64,000 nt of DNA from CAYLXX01 sp964484325 (lineage in GTDB: Bacteria; Patescibacteriota; Microgenomatia; UBA1406; GWC2-37-13), in NCBI GenBank assembly GCA_964484325.1, contig CAZAEE010000003.1:1-64000 (forward strand), in the 5' to 3' direction. Below the pieces are notes generated by a model. That model ran no database searches. It saw only the letters and a list, made by a program, of their open reading frames with translations, and was not told the DNA's origin. The position numbers and the translations under genes were made by a program. Shown one piece after another: positions 17,325 through 25,532 of this stretch (the stretch's first letter is position 1; each line of letters starts with the position of its first letter).

Positions 17325-18554
17325 ATGCAATACCCAAAACTAGTTATCATTGCAGGAGGCGCCAACATAAACTTTGCGCCTCTAGCGACAAACAAAACAC
17401 TCTTCCCATTTTCTGGGAAGCCTCTTATTCAACATACTTTTGAGATGGCTAAACGAGTCGGATTCACAGATATACTTGTTGTGACAAACGATGCCAATGA
17501 TAGGTGGATATCAACCTATAAGCTCGAAGGAGTCACGATAAAAACCAAAAAACAGACGCAGCCTTTGGGTATGGCTGACGCGCTTTTAACACTCGAGAGT
17601 GAGATAGGTGATCAGCCGATACTTATTAAAAGTGCAGCCGATATGGTTGATGATACTTTGCTTCAGTCTGTCCTTGAGAAATCTCAAAGCGCTTATGCTG
17701 TTGTGCCGGGCATCGAAGTCAAGGAAAAATTTCCCGGTGGCTATATTAAAACAGAGGGCGATCGAGCAACTGGCGTAGTTGAAAAACCGGTCCCTGGCGA
17801 AGAACCGAGTAATCTTGTGATTTTAACTGCCCATTATTTCTCCAAGCCGGCCGAGTTTTTTTCATTATTAAAAAACACAACAAGTGACTCAGACGATGTC
17901 TATGAAAAAGCGCTCACTCAATTGATGCAAACTAAACAAGTTGATTATGTCCGTTATACCGGTCACTGGAAAAAACTGAAGTATAGCTTCCATGTTCTTG
18001 ATGTCATGAACTTTTTTTTGGAAAATAATATAAAAAAATATACAGCGTCCACTGCAACAGTCTCACCAATGGCAACTATTACCGGAGAAGTTTATATCGA
18101 CGAAGGCGCCACTATTCACGAAACTGCAGTAATTCTTGGTCCGGCATATATCGGCAAAAACGCTCATGTTGGCCAACACACATTAGTTCGCCAATCAATG
18201 ATAGAAGAAAACTCGGTCATCGGATTTGGTTCTGAAGTAGCACGCAGTTACGTCGGTCCAAAGTGTAAACTGCATCACAACAACATTGTCGATTCCGTTC
18301 TTGAATCAGATATTAACCCAAGTTATGGCACCTGTACTGCCAATTTACGTCTTGATGGAAAACCGATTGAGCTAAAGCTACTAGATAAAACAATTCCCAC
18401 TACTCGTCGAAAACTTGGAGCTGTCATTGCCCGAGGTGCTTTTTTTGGAGTGAACTGTTCATTGATGCCAGGAGTAACAATAGGCGAAAATGCCAAGATC
18501 TTTCCTGGGACAGTCGTATTTGAGCCACTAAAATCAGAAACTATTCTGAAATAA
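17325..18554 (+). CDS. Nucleotidyltransferase with left-handed beta-helix, GlmU-like
   Basis: Two-domain protein of 409 residues. Residues 1-235 form a sugar-nucleotidyltransferase-like domain (IIAGGANINFAPL near the N-terminus, SGKPLIQHTFE, LGMADALLTLE, AADMVDD). Residues about 245-405 carry hexapeptide repeats of a left-handed beta-helix acyltransferase-like domain, as in GlmU and glucose-1-phosphate thymidylyltransferases. The usual GxGTRLxPLT signature is degraded, with no arginine, although K24 is kept. It could make UDP-GlcNAc for murA or another nucleotide sugar. A TGA-TAAAAT at 17295-17303 may be its -10 box. Confidence 0.75.
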   Translation: MQYPKLVIIAGGANINFAPLATNKTLFPFSGKPLIQHTFEMAKRVGFTDILVVTNDANDRWISTYKLEGVTIKTKKQTQPLGMADALLTLESEIGDQPILIKSAADMVDDTLLQSVLEKSQSAYAVVPGIEVKEKFPGGYIKTEGDRATGVVEKPVPGEEPSNLVILTAHYFSKPAEFFSLLKNTTSDSDDVYEKALTQLMQTKQVDYVRYTGHWKKLKYSFHVLDVMNFFLENNIKKYTASTATVSPMATITGEVYIDEGATIHETAVILGPAYIGKNAHVGQHTLVRQSMIEENSVIGFGSEVARSYVGPKCKLHHNNIVDSVLESDINPSYGTCTANLRLDGKPIELKLLDKTIPTTRRKLGAVIARGAFFGVNCSLMPGVTIGENAKIFPGTVVFEPLKSETILK

Positions 18555-19452
18555 ATCTTCTTTTTTCGGCTTCTAAAAACAATAATAATGCCTGGGTTCT
18601 ATTCCTGGCATGAAGTTTAGAATATATAACATTAAGATGATTTTTGATCGTGTTGTAAGGTTTGTCATCAGGTACTACAGTTTTATTATTATTTATTCTA
18701 CTAATCATTGTTTCTAGTAAAGCAATTTCAGCATTAGTTAATGAATCAAATACAGATAAGTCTAACTCTCTTGCTGAATAAGGAGACTGTATTAATCCAG
18801 TCTCAACACCTTTTATGACCGCCTCACTGGTACTATAAACATTCATTTTTTTTAAAATCGAGGTAATATGATTTTTGAGCGTATTTATTGATATTTTTGA
18901 TTGCTTTGTTTTTTCATCAGATTTTATTCTATCAGCTACTATTTGTAATATTTCTAACTCTCTTATTGTGAGGTTTCGATTTTCATACTTGTTTTTACTT
19001 AGCTTCATCGCTTCAGATTTAATTCCTATAAGTGTCAGTGGAAATAATAATCCATACTTTTCGGCTTCTACAATCAAGTCTATATTGGTTGGCCGAATCT
19101 GCTTCCCGTCAATGATTTTTTCATTTTGTGCTCTCAATATATTAAGTTGATTTGCAATCGTATTAATATTTAGATTCAAATCGTTACCTATTTCTTTGTA
19201 GCCTTTATTTGCTACTAAGGAGAGAAATTGTAGCTGCTTGAATGTAGCTTTCATATTTGGAGTCTCAATCCAAACTGCGTTTCTCGGTCTTGTGATTTTA
19301 ACAGGAAAGTACGTTTCGTCGTAATATTTTGGTATAGATACACGTACCTCTTCGCCATCATCTTCTATATAATAATTCGGGGCAGCTATTCTTGCAAATG
19401 CATTATTTTCTAAAGTTATCCTAGAGGAATGTGAATAATATCTTTCTACCAT
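18541..19452 (-). CDS. Protein with three GerE/LuxR-like HTH units
   Basis: 303-residue protein with no standard sensor domain. Three segments resemble the GerE/LuxR DNA-binding helix-turn-helix: residues about 69-135 (GYKEIGNDLNLNINTIANQL), 161-222 (LTIRELEILQIV then INTLKNHITSILKKMNV) and 237-297 (LTNAEIALLETM then YNTIKNHLNVIYSKL). All share the pattern N-T-[IL]-x-N-[HQ]-[LI]. Units 2 and 3 have a lysine- or asparagine-rich insert in place of the second helix. The N-terminal 60 residues are unknown. The gene is AT-rich compared with murA beside it and overlaps the convergent nucleotidyltransferase by 14 bases. A regulatory role is inferred. Confidence 0.6.
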   Translation of the reverse strand: MVERYYSHSSRITLENNAFARIAAPNYYIEDDGEEVRVSIPKYYDETYFPVKITRPRNAVWIETPNMKATFKQLQFLSLVANKGYKEIGNDLNLNINTIANQLNILRAQNEKIIDGKQIRPTNIDLIVEAEKYGLLFPLTLIGIKSEAMKLSKNKYENRNLTIRELEILQIVADRIKSDEKTKQSKISINTLKNHITSILKKMNVYSTSEAVIKGVETGLIQSPYSARELDLSVFDSLTNAEIALLETMISRINNNKTVVPDDKPYNTIKNHLNVIYSKLHARNRTQALLLFLEAEKRRFISE

Positions 19453-19477
19453 GTGAAATACTAGTGTAATTTAATGG

Positions 19478-20815
19478 CTAAACTTTTTCAATATCGCCAC
19501 CGAGGGATTTGATTTTTTCGACAAAGTTCTCATAGCCGCGTTCGAGAATTGATGCACCATCAATATATGACTCACCTGGTGCTGTTAAAGCAGCAAGAGC
19601 TAGAGTGGCTCCGGCGCGAAGATCATTTACGTGTAAAACTCCCTCGTGCAATTCTTGAGGTCCGCGAATACGTATTGCCTGATTGTATTTTTTAGCAGGG
19701 TCGAAATGGAAAAAGAAAAACTGCTTTGGATCATGCACGGGAATTTTAACAAACTCGATATCTGCTCCTAATTTACGAAGTTCATCAATAAAATTAAATC
19801 GGTTTTCGTAAATACGCTCTTGGATGATTGATTCTCCTTGAGCTTGAGTCATGAGTACTGTCCAGGGTGGCTGCCAGTCGGTCATAAAACCCGGATGAGG
19901 GTTGGTTGTAATACTAACTGCTTTGATTGGTCCTTGATAAAAAAATCGAAATGTTTCCTCGTCTTTTTTTTCGACACCGATGCCGGCGGTTTTACACATT
20001 TTAATAAACTCGTGAATCAATGACTCCTGAATTGGGGTAACGGTAACGTCGCCTTTTGTAATTACTCCCATGATTGCGTACGTGACTGCTTCGTTTCGAT
20101 CTGATGAGATAGAATAGGGTAGTTCTTGTCTCAGTTTTTCAACACCTTTAACTCTAACGTTTGCATCTTCACGGGAGATGTTGGCGCCACCTTTTTTTAA
20201 GAAATTTATCAGGTCGTCAATTTCCGGTTCAAGAGCGGCATTTTCAATCAGTACTTCTCCCTGGGTAAATACTGACATCATAATCAAAAGTTCTGTACCG
20301 GTGTGTGAAGGCTTATCAAATCGATAATGACCTTTGGGGGACTGAGGCATCTGGGCGTTGTAGTAACCGGTTTTTGAGTCATACGCTATCTGAATCCCAA
20401 GCTGCTGCAAACCTTCAACCGAGCGATCAATCGGCCGGGCACCGATACGACAACCACCTGGGTTGGGAATATAGGCAGATTTGAATTTATACAAAAGTGG
20501 TGCAAACAATAGAAATGAGGTTCTAATTTTTTCGGCATGTAGAAAATCGCACTTATTACTTTTTAAGGTGCTACCATCAACTTTGAGAGTATTTTTACCG
20601 ATAAACTCTACTGTCGCTCCCAAGCTGATAAGAAGTGTAATGAGCTCCTGCACATCATTGATACGAGGAATATTTTCCAAATACACAGGGCTATCAAAAA
20701 GAAGCGCACCAATAATGGTTTTTAAGGCCACATTTTTGGCACCGGATAACTTGATTTCTCCAGTCAGTGGTTTACCGCCTTTGATGATATACGCGTCTTC
20801 TATTGTTGTACTCAT
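19478..20815 (-). CDS. murA: UDP-N-acetylglucosamine 1-carboxyvinyltransferase
   Basis: First committed enzyme of peptidoglycan synthesis, adding enolpyruvate from PEP to UDP-GlcNAc. The 445-residue protein has the N-terminal LSGAKNVALKTI with the catalytic lysine (K27) and the active-site loop NPGGCRIGARPID with cysteine C122, the residue alkylated by fosfomycin. The C-terminal RAGATLALAALTAPGES is also typical. The cysteine predicts fosfomycin sensitivity at the enzyme level. It overlaps murB by 4 bases (ATGA) and lies last but one in the murE-yfiH-murC-murB-murA unit. Confidence 0.97.
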   Translation of the reverse strand: MSTTIEDAYIIKGGKPLTGEIKLSGAKNVALKTIIGALLFDSPVYLENIPRINDVQELITLLISLGATVEFIGKNTLKVDGSTLKSNKCDFLHAEKIRTSFLLFAPLLYKFKSAYIPNPGGCRIGARPIDRSVEGLQQLGIQIAYDSKTGYYNAQMPQSPKGHYRFDKPSHTGTELLIMMSVFTQGEVLIENAALEPEIDDLINFLKKGGANISREDANVRVKGVEKLRQELPYSISSDRNEAVTYAIMGVITKGDVTVTPIQESLIHEFIKMCKTAGIGVEKKDEETFRFFYQGPIKAVSITTNPHPGFMTDWQPPWTVLMTQAQGESIIQERIYENRFNFIDELRKLGADIEFVKIPVHDPKQFFFFHFDPAKKYNQAIRIRGPQELHEGVLHVNDLRAGATLALAALTAPGESYIDGASILERGYENFVEKIKSLGGDIEKV

Positions 20816-21750
20816 ATAATCAGCACTTCCTCTTTTAATTGTACCCCAAACTTTACCGAAACAGTCTCTTTGATGATCTTGATTAGTTTAAGAAGATCTT
20901 CTGGCTTGCCTTCTCCCTGATTGATTATAAAGTTTGCGTGTTTGTCTGAAACAATAAAATTCCCGATTTTAGTATTTTTAAGGCCGGCTTGATCGATGTA
21001 ATAGCCAGCCGAAGCTTCAGGATCGTCACGGCTGTCTTGAGGGGTAATGTTTTGAAAAAAACACCCGCTGGTTGCGACACCAAAGGGCTGAGTTTTTTTT
21101 CGATACGCAAGCGCTTCATCAGAGTGTCTTTTTAGCAAGTCTTTATCTTTTTTTTTCAATCGAAAAACTGCTTCTAGAACAACTTCTTTTGTTTTTTGTA
21201 TTATGCTGTAATCGTAACCAAACTGAAAGTAGTTTCGGTCCCGCTTATACTCAACTCCCTTAAGTGAGATCGTATTGGCAAAAAGTAAGCTATCACCACA
21301 GTAGGAAACCGGTTTCGTCCACTTGGAGTTCATGTAGAGTGCGCCACCAACTGTACCTGGTAAACCAAGCTGATACTCAAAACCGCTTAAACCTTGTCGC
21401 ACAGTCTCAAGCACAACTCGAGAAATTGGGTAGCCTGAGGAATATAACAGATCTGAATACTCAGGTTTATCTTCAACGATCTCTGTCCTCATGTAGAAAT
21501 TTTTGACGACGATTCCAGATATGACATCTTTTGTTACGGCGATGTTTGATCCGCCTCCTAGAAGAAGAAACGGGACAGTGTGTTCATGGGTAAACTTAAC
21601 AATTTGTATCAAGTCTTCCCGTGACTGGGCCTCAATATAAGCTTCAGCATAAGTTTTTGTGCGAAGAGTCAGGAAGTTGGAGATATCTTTGTGGCGTTCA
21701 ACTTTCAGATTGGGTAATTGGTTAGTTAGCCTTTGCAACAGTTCATCCAT
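20812..21750 (-). CDS. murB: UDP-N-acetylenolpyruvoylglucosamine reductase, divergent
   Basis: FAD-dependent enzyme reducing the MurA product to UDP-MurNAc. The FAD-binding part is clear: LLLGGGSNIAV (residues about 53-63) and FEYQLGLPGTVGGALYMNS. Two expected active-site residues differ. The YR(D)S motif reads GYDYSII, so the usual arginine is absent, and the proton-donating serine of the GSFFKN motif is a cysteine (ATSGCFFQN). The C-terminal glutamate (QLKEEVLII) is kept. Length 312 is normal. An AAGGAG sits 9 bases before the ATG, so translation uses a Shine-Dalgarno sequence, fitting its internal operon position. Confidence 0.9.
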   Translation of the reverse strand: MDELLQRLTNQLPNLKVERHKDISNFLTLRTKTYAEAYIEAQSREDLIQIVKFTHEHTVPFLLLGGGSNIAVTKDVISGIVVKNFYMRTEIVEDKPEYSDLLYSSGYPISRVVLETVRQGLSGFEYQLGLPGTVGGALYMNSKWTKPVSYCGDSLLFANTISLKGVEYKRDRNYFQFGYDYSIIQKTKEVVLEAVFRLKKKDKDLLKRHSDEALAYRKKTQPFGVATSGCFFQNITPQDSRDDPEASAGYYIDQAGLKNTKIGNFIVSDKHANFIINQGEGKPEDLLKLIKIIKETVSVKFGVQLKEEVLII

Positions 21751-21763
21751 ACGTGAAAACTCC

Positions 21764-23185
21764 TTAAGTAGATTTCAGCATAGATAGTATATCAAATTTC
21801 AGCTTATATATGTCACCTGCTCCCATAGTGAAAACGACGTCACCCATTTTGACAACCTGTCTTAATTTTGCCTTTAGTTCATCTATTGACTCATATGAAG
21901 TAATCGTGGTGAAGTTTTTCTTTTGGGCGAGCTGTTCGAGTTTTTTTGAAGTGATGGTGAAGTTGCTTCTTTCTTCTCTGGCTGAGGCAAAAACGGGAGC
22001 AATGTACGCTTGATCAAACTGAGACAATGCTTCAACAAACTCATTTTGAAGCTTTTCTGTGCGAGAGTACGTATGTGGCTGAAAAATCACCAGCAATCTT
22101 CTGTTACCAAATTTTTCTCGTGCAGCCTCAAGAGTGGCTGTTATTTCTGAAGGATGGTGAGCATAATCATCATAGAGATCAATGCCACCGGTTGAGCCAA
22201 CATACTCAAATCGGCGCTTGGCACCAATGAAATCAGGCAGATATTTTTTTACCTCATCAATATGAAGTCCCAGCTGATGCAACAGCACGATTGCTCCACA
22301 AACATTTCCAACAATCTTACTCCCAAAAAGTCGGGTTTGAAACGTACCAAGCAAATTTCCATTAAACCACATCTCAAAAACACTCATCTGGTGCTGGGTA
22401 GAAAGATTTTTTATCTGATAATCTGCTTCTTCTGTCTGTCCATACGACACGATTGCACCTTTAAATATACGTTTGGAAACATCGCGAAGGTTGTTGTCAT
22501 CAAGACATAAAATAACTTTGCCTGTTTTTGCAGCAATTTTTTTAAAAAACTCTTCAAACGTTTTCTTCGTATCATCGATTGACAAATAAACATCGGGATG
22601 ATCAAAGTCGATTGATGTACAGATCGCATAATCAGGTGAGTAATACTCGAGTTTCGGAGTCCGATCACGCGGTGCATCGACAGCATACTCGTCAGCTTCA
22701 AAAACAAAGTAATTTGTTCCATGAAATCCCCCGCCGGCAACGTCGTTAAAGATAGAAGTGCCAACAACGTAACTTGGTGAAGCCTGCAATTTATTTAAAA
22801 GATAGACCAAAAGGCTGGCTGTAGTAGTTTTGCCATGCGTACCACAAACAGCCAGTACTTGGCGAAATCCCCGACTGATAGTATTGATAAACTCAGCTTG
22901 AGAGAATACGGGTACTCCTCGTTCTTTTGCTTCAATTACTTGAGGATTGGTTGTTCCCCCATTGGAAGCCGAATAAACGAGTGCATCGCAATCGTGCGGC
23001 ACATATTTCTTATCAAATGAGGAAATGACGCGAATCTGATTTTCAGTAAGCGTCTTGTCTGTATCAAACTCATCTCCCACATCAGACCCAGATACGTTTG
23101 ACCCCATTTGTTTTAAAAGTATCGCGATATTGGCCATGCCAACGCCTTTTATACCAACGATAAAAACATGAGTATAGTTATCCAT
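21764..23185 (-). CDS. murC: UDP-N-acetylmuramate--L-alanine ligase
   Basis: Mur ligase that attaches L-Ala to UDP-MurNAc, 473 residues. The N-terminal nucleotide-sugar motif HVFIVGIKGVGMANIAILL, the ATP loop VCGTHGKTTTASLL, SIDFDHPDVY and the C-terminal domain with DDYAHHPSEITATLEA and QPHTYSRT are all present. It overlaps yfiH upstream by 8 bases and is 13 bases from murB downstream. Confidence 0.97.
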   Translation of the reverse strand: MDNYTHVFIVGIKGVGMANIAILLKQMGSNVSGSDVGDEFDTDKTLTENQIRVISSFDKKYVPHDCDALVYSASNGGTTNPQVIEAKERGVPVFSQAEFINTISRGFRQVLAVCGTHGKTTTASLLVYLLNKLQASPSYVVGTSIFNDVAGGGFHGTNYFVFEADEYAVDAPRDRTPKLEYYSPDYAICTSIDFDHPDVYLSIDDTKKTFEEFFKKIAAKTGKVILCLDDNNLRDVSKRIFKGAIVSYGQTEEADYQIKNLSTQHQMSVFEMWFNGNLLGTFQTRLFGSKIVGNVCGAIVLLHQLGLHIDEVKKYLPDFIGAKRRFEYVGSTGGIDLYDDYAHHPSEITATLEAAREKFGNRRLLVIFQPHTYSRTEKLQNEFVEALSQFDQAYIAPVFASAREERSNFTITSKKLEQLAQKKNFTTITSYESIDELKAKLRQVVKMGDVVFTMGAGDIYKLKFDILSMLKST

Positions 23186-23918
23186 GGAATTTTTTCATGA
23201 TAAAACTAAACATTTCGCCATACTTATTTTTATCATCTCTTTGATAAGAAAAAAAACGGGCTACGTCACATCTTGTACAGAATGGAAAAAAATCAATATG
23301 TTCTTTTTTGATCCCAGACTGTAATAGCTGCCAGTAGTTTAAATAAGGTAAATTAATAGTTGTTTTACCCAACCGCGTTTGAACCAGCCTGTCTTTGATT
23401 TCTTCAAATTCTGATAAAAACTCAAACTGTCTGTCTCCATAAATTTCGTAACAACAAGCTCCGATTGAGGGACCAATAACGGCGATTGTGGTTGAGGGGC
23501 TGGCCCCGTGTTTCACCATTGCCTTAACTATTTGCTGTGACATCTTTTTGAGGGAACCACGCCAGCCCTGATGAGAAATGGCAACTATGTCGGTCTTTCT
23601 GTCAAAATATATCACTGGAACGCAGTCTGCTGTGACTACTGTCAACATTGTACCAAAAGCATCAGTGATAACACCATCTGTTGTTTCAATCGGTGCTAAA
23701 TGTTCTGAACCTGACGGAACATATTCGATATTAACTGAGTGAATTTGGTTTGGGACAACCAGTGAATCATAGGTAATATTTTTTGTATTAAAGTATGAGA
23801 TCAAATCTGATACCTTCCGTCCATCACCACTCATGCGAGTACCAAAACCAGCGATTATCTGATGCTCGTTAAGAAGCGTCGACTCAAATACTTGTAGTCC
23901 TTCATTATACGTAATCAT
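23178..23918 (-). CDS. YfiH/LACC1-family purine nucleoside phosphorylase
   Basis: 246-residue protein of the multicopper polyphenol oxidase-like (DUF152, YfiH/PgeF) family. Zinc-binding and catalytic motifs are VVTADCVPVIYFD, AISHQGWRGSLKK and GPSIGACCYEIY, with FCTRCDVARFFSYQRD near the C-terminus. Characterised members act as adenosine/inosine phosphorylases and deaminases, and E. coli YfiH has been linked to editing mis-made UDP-MurNAc-L-Ser. Its position between murE and murC favours the peptidoglycan-editing role. Confidence 0.88.
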   Translation of the reverse strand: MITYNEGLQVFESTLLNEHQIIAGFGTRMSGDGRKVSDLISYFNTKNITYDSLVVPNQIHSVNIEYVPSGSEHLAPIETTDGVITDAFGTMLTVVTADCVPVIYFDRKTDIVAISHQGWRGSLKKMSQQIVKAMVKHGASPSTTIAVIGPSIGACCYEIYGDRQFEFLSEFEEIKDRLVQTRLGKTTINLPYLNYWQLLQSGIKKEHIDFFPFCTRCDVARFFSYQRDDKNKYGEMFSFIMKKFHG

Positions 23919-25144
23919 GCTTTTACCTTCAGTACTTTTGCAACTGCTTCTCGATCATCCCAAGGATGTTCTTTTTGGCCACGAGCCAAACTTCTCTCGT
24001 GTCCCTTACCGGTGATTATTACCACATCACCGTCTCGGGCAATATCAACAGCCCGTTTAATTGCCCGTTGTCTGTCAATCACCATCGTATAACGCTTTTT
24101 TGAGTCTTTATTCAAGTATTGAGGCGGAATATTTTGAAACCCTTGCTTAAGAAGTCCCTGCGCAATCTGTTCGTTTATCAGTTTTGGATCTTCAGTACGA
24201 TAATCCTCCTCTGTTAAAATCACAACATCAGCGTAGCGGCCGCTCGCCTGCCCCATGAGATGTCTTTTATTAGTATCTCTGAGACCTGCGGAGGAAAAAA
24301 CATGAATAATCCGCCCGGTTTTCGGCAAGGTTGATTTAACTGTTTTTAGAGCTTCGAAAATGGCATTGGGAGTATGAGCAAAGTCGACAATAACCTGGAA
24401 ATTACCATCGTGCACGGTTTCCATGCGTCCCGGAGGCAATTTATATAGTCGGAGACTTTCCAAAATATGTTTTTCTTCTAGTCCAAGCAACCAGACAACT
24501 GCGTAAGCGGCTAAGTAATTATATTTATTAAAGTATGCCAAACGCATATCTAACTTCTGGTCAAGATCAATTTTGAAGTCGGCATCTTTTTTTAAACCAT
24601 ATGTTTGGAACATTCTGTTGTGAAGTGTCAGAATACGTTTCAAAACATCGTACGATTGATCGTCGCGATTGATGAGGGCCGTTTTTGACTCAAGTAAAAG
24701 ACTCGCTTTTGTCATGCCATAAGCCTCAAAGGTTTTATGATAATCGAGGTGTTCGTGAGTAATATTTGTGATGACACCTATTTCAAACGTGACTCCAAAA
24801 ATTCGATTCTGATCGAGTGCATGAGAAGTTGTTTCAAGAACAAAGTATTCGTCCCCAGCATCGGCGCTTTTTTTTAAAAGTTTCTGAACAAGAAAAGCAC
24901 CCGGGGTGGTAGTGTGTAAACCTGTATCAAACTCTTCAGTGCCAATTTTCGCATAGACAGTTGAGATCATGGAAACTTTCTTCCCGGCGTGTTTCAGAAT
25001 ATGATAAATTAATGAAGTCGTCGTCGTTTTACCATCAGTACCGGTAACACCAATTATTTTCAGACGTTTACTCGGGAAGCCATAGTAAATGCATGCGGCC
25101 ATAGCTTCAAAAAAATGCCCAATATTTTTCAGCTTTCTGATCAT
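23915..25144 (-). CDS. murE: MurE-type UDP-N-acetylmuramoyl-tripeptide synthetase, short form
   Basis: Mur ligase that adds the third amino acid of the stem peptide. The ATP loop GVTGTDGKTTTTSLIY is already at residues 32-47, ETTSHALDQNR and ITHEHLDYH follow, and the C-terminal domain has VVDFAHTPNAIFEAL and ITGKGHE. At 409 residues it lacks most of the N-terminal uracil-recognition domain of ordinary MurE (about 490). The substrate motif DNPR of diaminopimelate enzymes reads EDYR (in TEEDYRTEDP), keeping the arginine. It heads the murE-yfiH-murC-murB-murA unit. The third residue (meso-DAP or another) cannot be settled. Confidence 0.88.
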   Translation of the reverse strand: MIRKLKNIGHFFEAMAACIYYGFPSKRLKIIGVTGTDGKTTTTSLIYHILKHAGKKVSMISTVYAKIGTEEFDTGLHTTTPGAFLVQKLLKKSADAGDEYFVLETTSHALDQNRIFGVTFEIGVITNITHEHLDYHKTFEAYGMTKASLLLESKTALINRDDQSYDVLKRILTLHNRMFQTYGLKKDADFKIDLDQKLDMRLAYFNKYNYLAAYAVVWLLGLEEKHILESLRLYKLPPGRMETVHDGNFQVIVDFAHTPNAIFEALKTVKSTLPKTGRIIHVFSSAGLRDTNKRHLMGQASGRYADVVILTEEDYRTEDPKLINEQIAQGLLKQGFQNIPPQYLNKDSKKRYTMVIDRQRAIKRAVDIARDGDVVIITGKGHERSLARGQKEHPWDDREAVAKVLKVKA

Positions 25145-25150
25145 ACTAGT

Positions 25151-25156
25151 ATTATA
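25151..25156 (-). promoter_or_regulatory. Leaderless-type promoter of the murE operon
   Basis: TATAAT on the minus strand, then ACTAGT and the ATG at 25144. The 15-base block from TATAAT to ATG is identical to the one at 44100-44114. No strong -35 is seen. Confidence 0.6.
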
Positions 25157-25189
25157 CCTCTCCAGATAGCAAATTGAAAATTTTTTTTA

Positions 25190-25195
25190 TATAAT
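25190..25195 (+). promoter_or_regulatory. Leaderless-type promoter of the small membrane gene
   Basis: TATAAT, then 7 bases, then ATG at 25203. An in-frame ATG at 25194 lies inside this -10 box and would be upstream of the transcript start, so it is unlikely to be used. Confidence 0.55.
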
Positions 25196-25202
25196 GAAAT
25201 AT

Positions 25203-25520
25203 ATGCTGACTTTACTTCTTGCAATATTCTCAGTTCTTTGGATACTTGGATTTTTACAGATTCCGAGTTTTCAGATAACCAATATTTACTTGTTTACCAT
25301 ATTCTCCAAGCAGGTAAGTTTATATGATTTTTTGATATTCCTGGCTATTATGTGGTTGATTGGTATACTACCTTCACCTCTGCGCCAAATTATAAGTGTC
25401 TTTTTTATTATTTGGCTGTTAGCTTTTTTTGGTATTATCGCGATTGTTGGACTACCAAATATTATAGTTATGGCAATTATCATTGGTATTATCATTTTTC
25501 TGCTTGGTGGACTCGCGTAA
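25203..25520 (+). CDS. Small hydrophobic membrane protein
   Basis: About 105 residues, nearly all hydrophobic, with three likely membrane helices: residues about 1-17 with LLLAIFSVLWILGFL, about 40-58 around DFLIFLAIMWLIGI, and a long isoleucine-rich stretch after about 64. The only soluble part is a short loop with FSKQVSLYD. No family was recognised. It is transcribed divergently from the murE operon and lies 12 bases upstream of an EEP enzyme gene, with which it is probably co-transcribed. Confidence 0.6.
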   Translation: MLTLLLAIFSVLWILGFLQIPSFQITNIYLFTIFSKQVSLYDFLIFLAIMWLIGILPSPLRQIISVFFIIWLLAFFGIIAIVGLPNIIVMAIIIGIIIFLLGGLA

Positions 25521-25532
25521 GCCAAAAAACAA

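Noticed and set aside
23178..23918. Annotation of the YfiH homologue as a laccase
   Set aside because: The family's zinc and catalytic motifs and its mur context fit the purine nucleoside phosphorylase or peptidoglycan-editing role; the oxidase name is historical.
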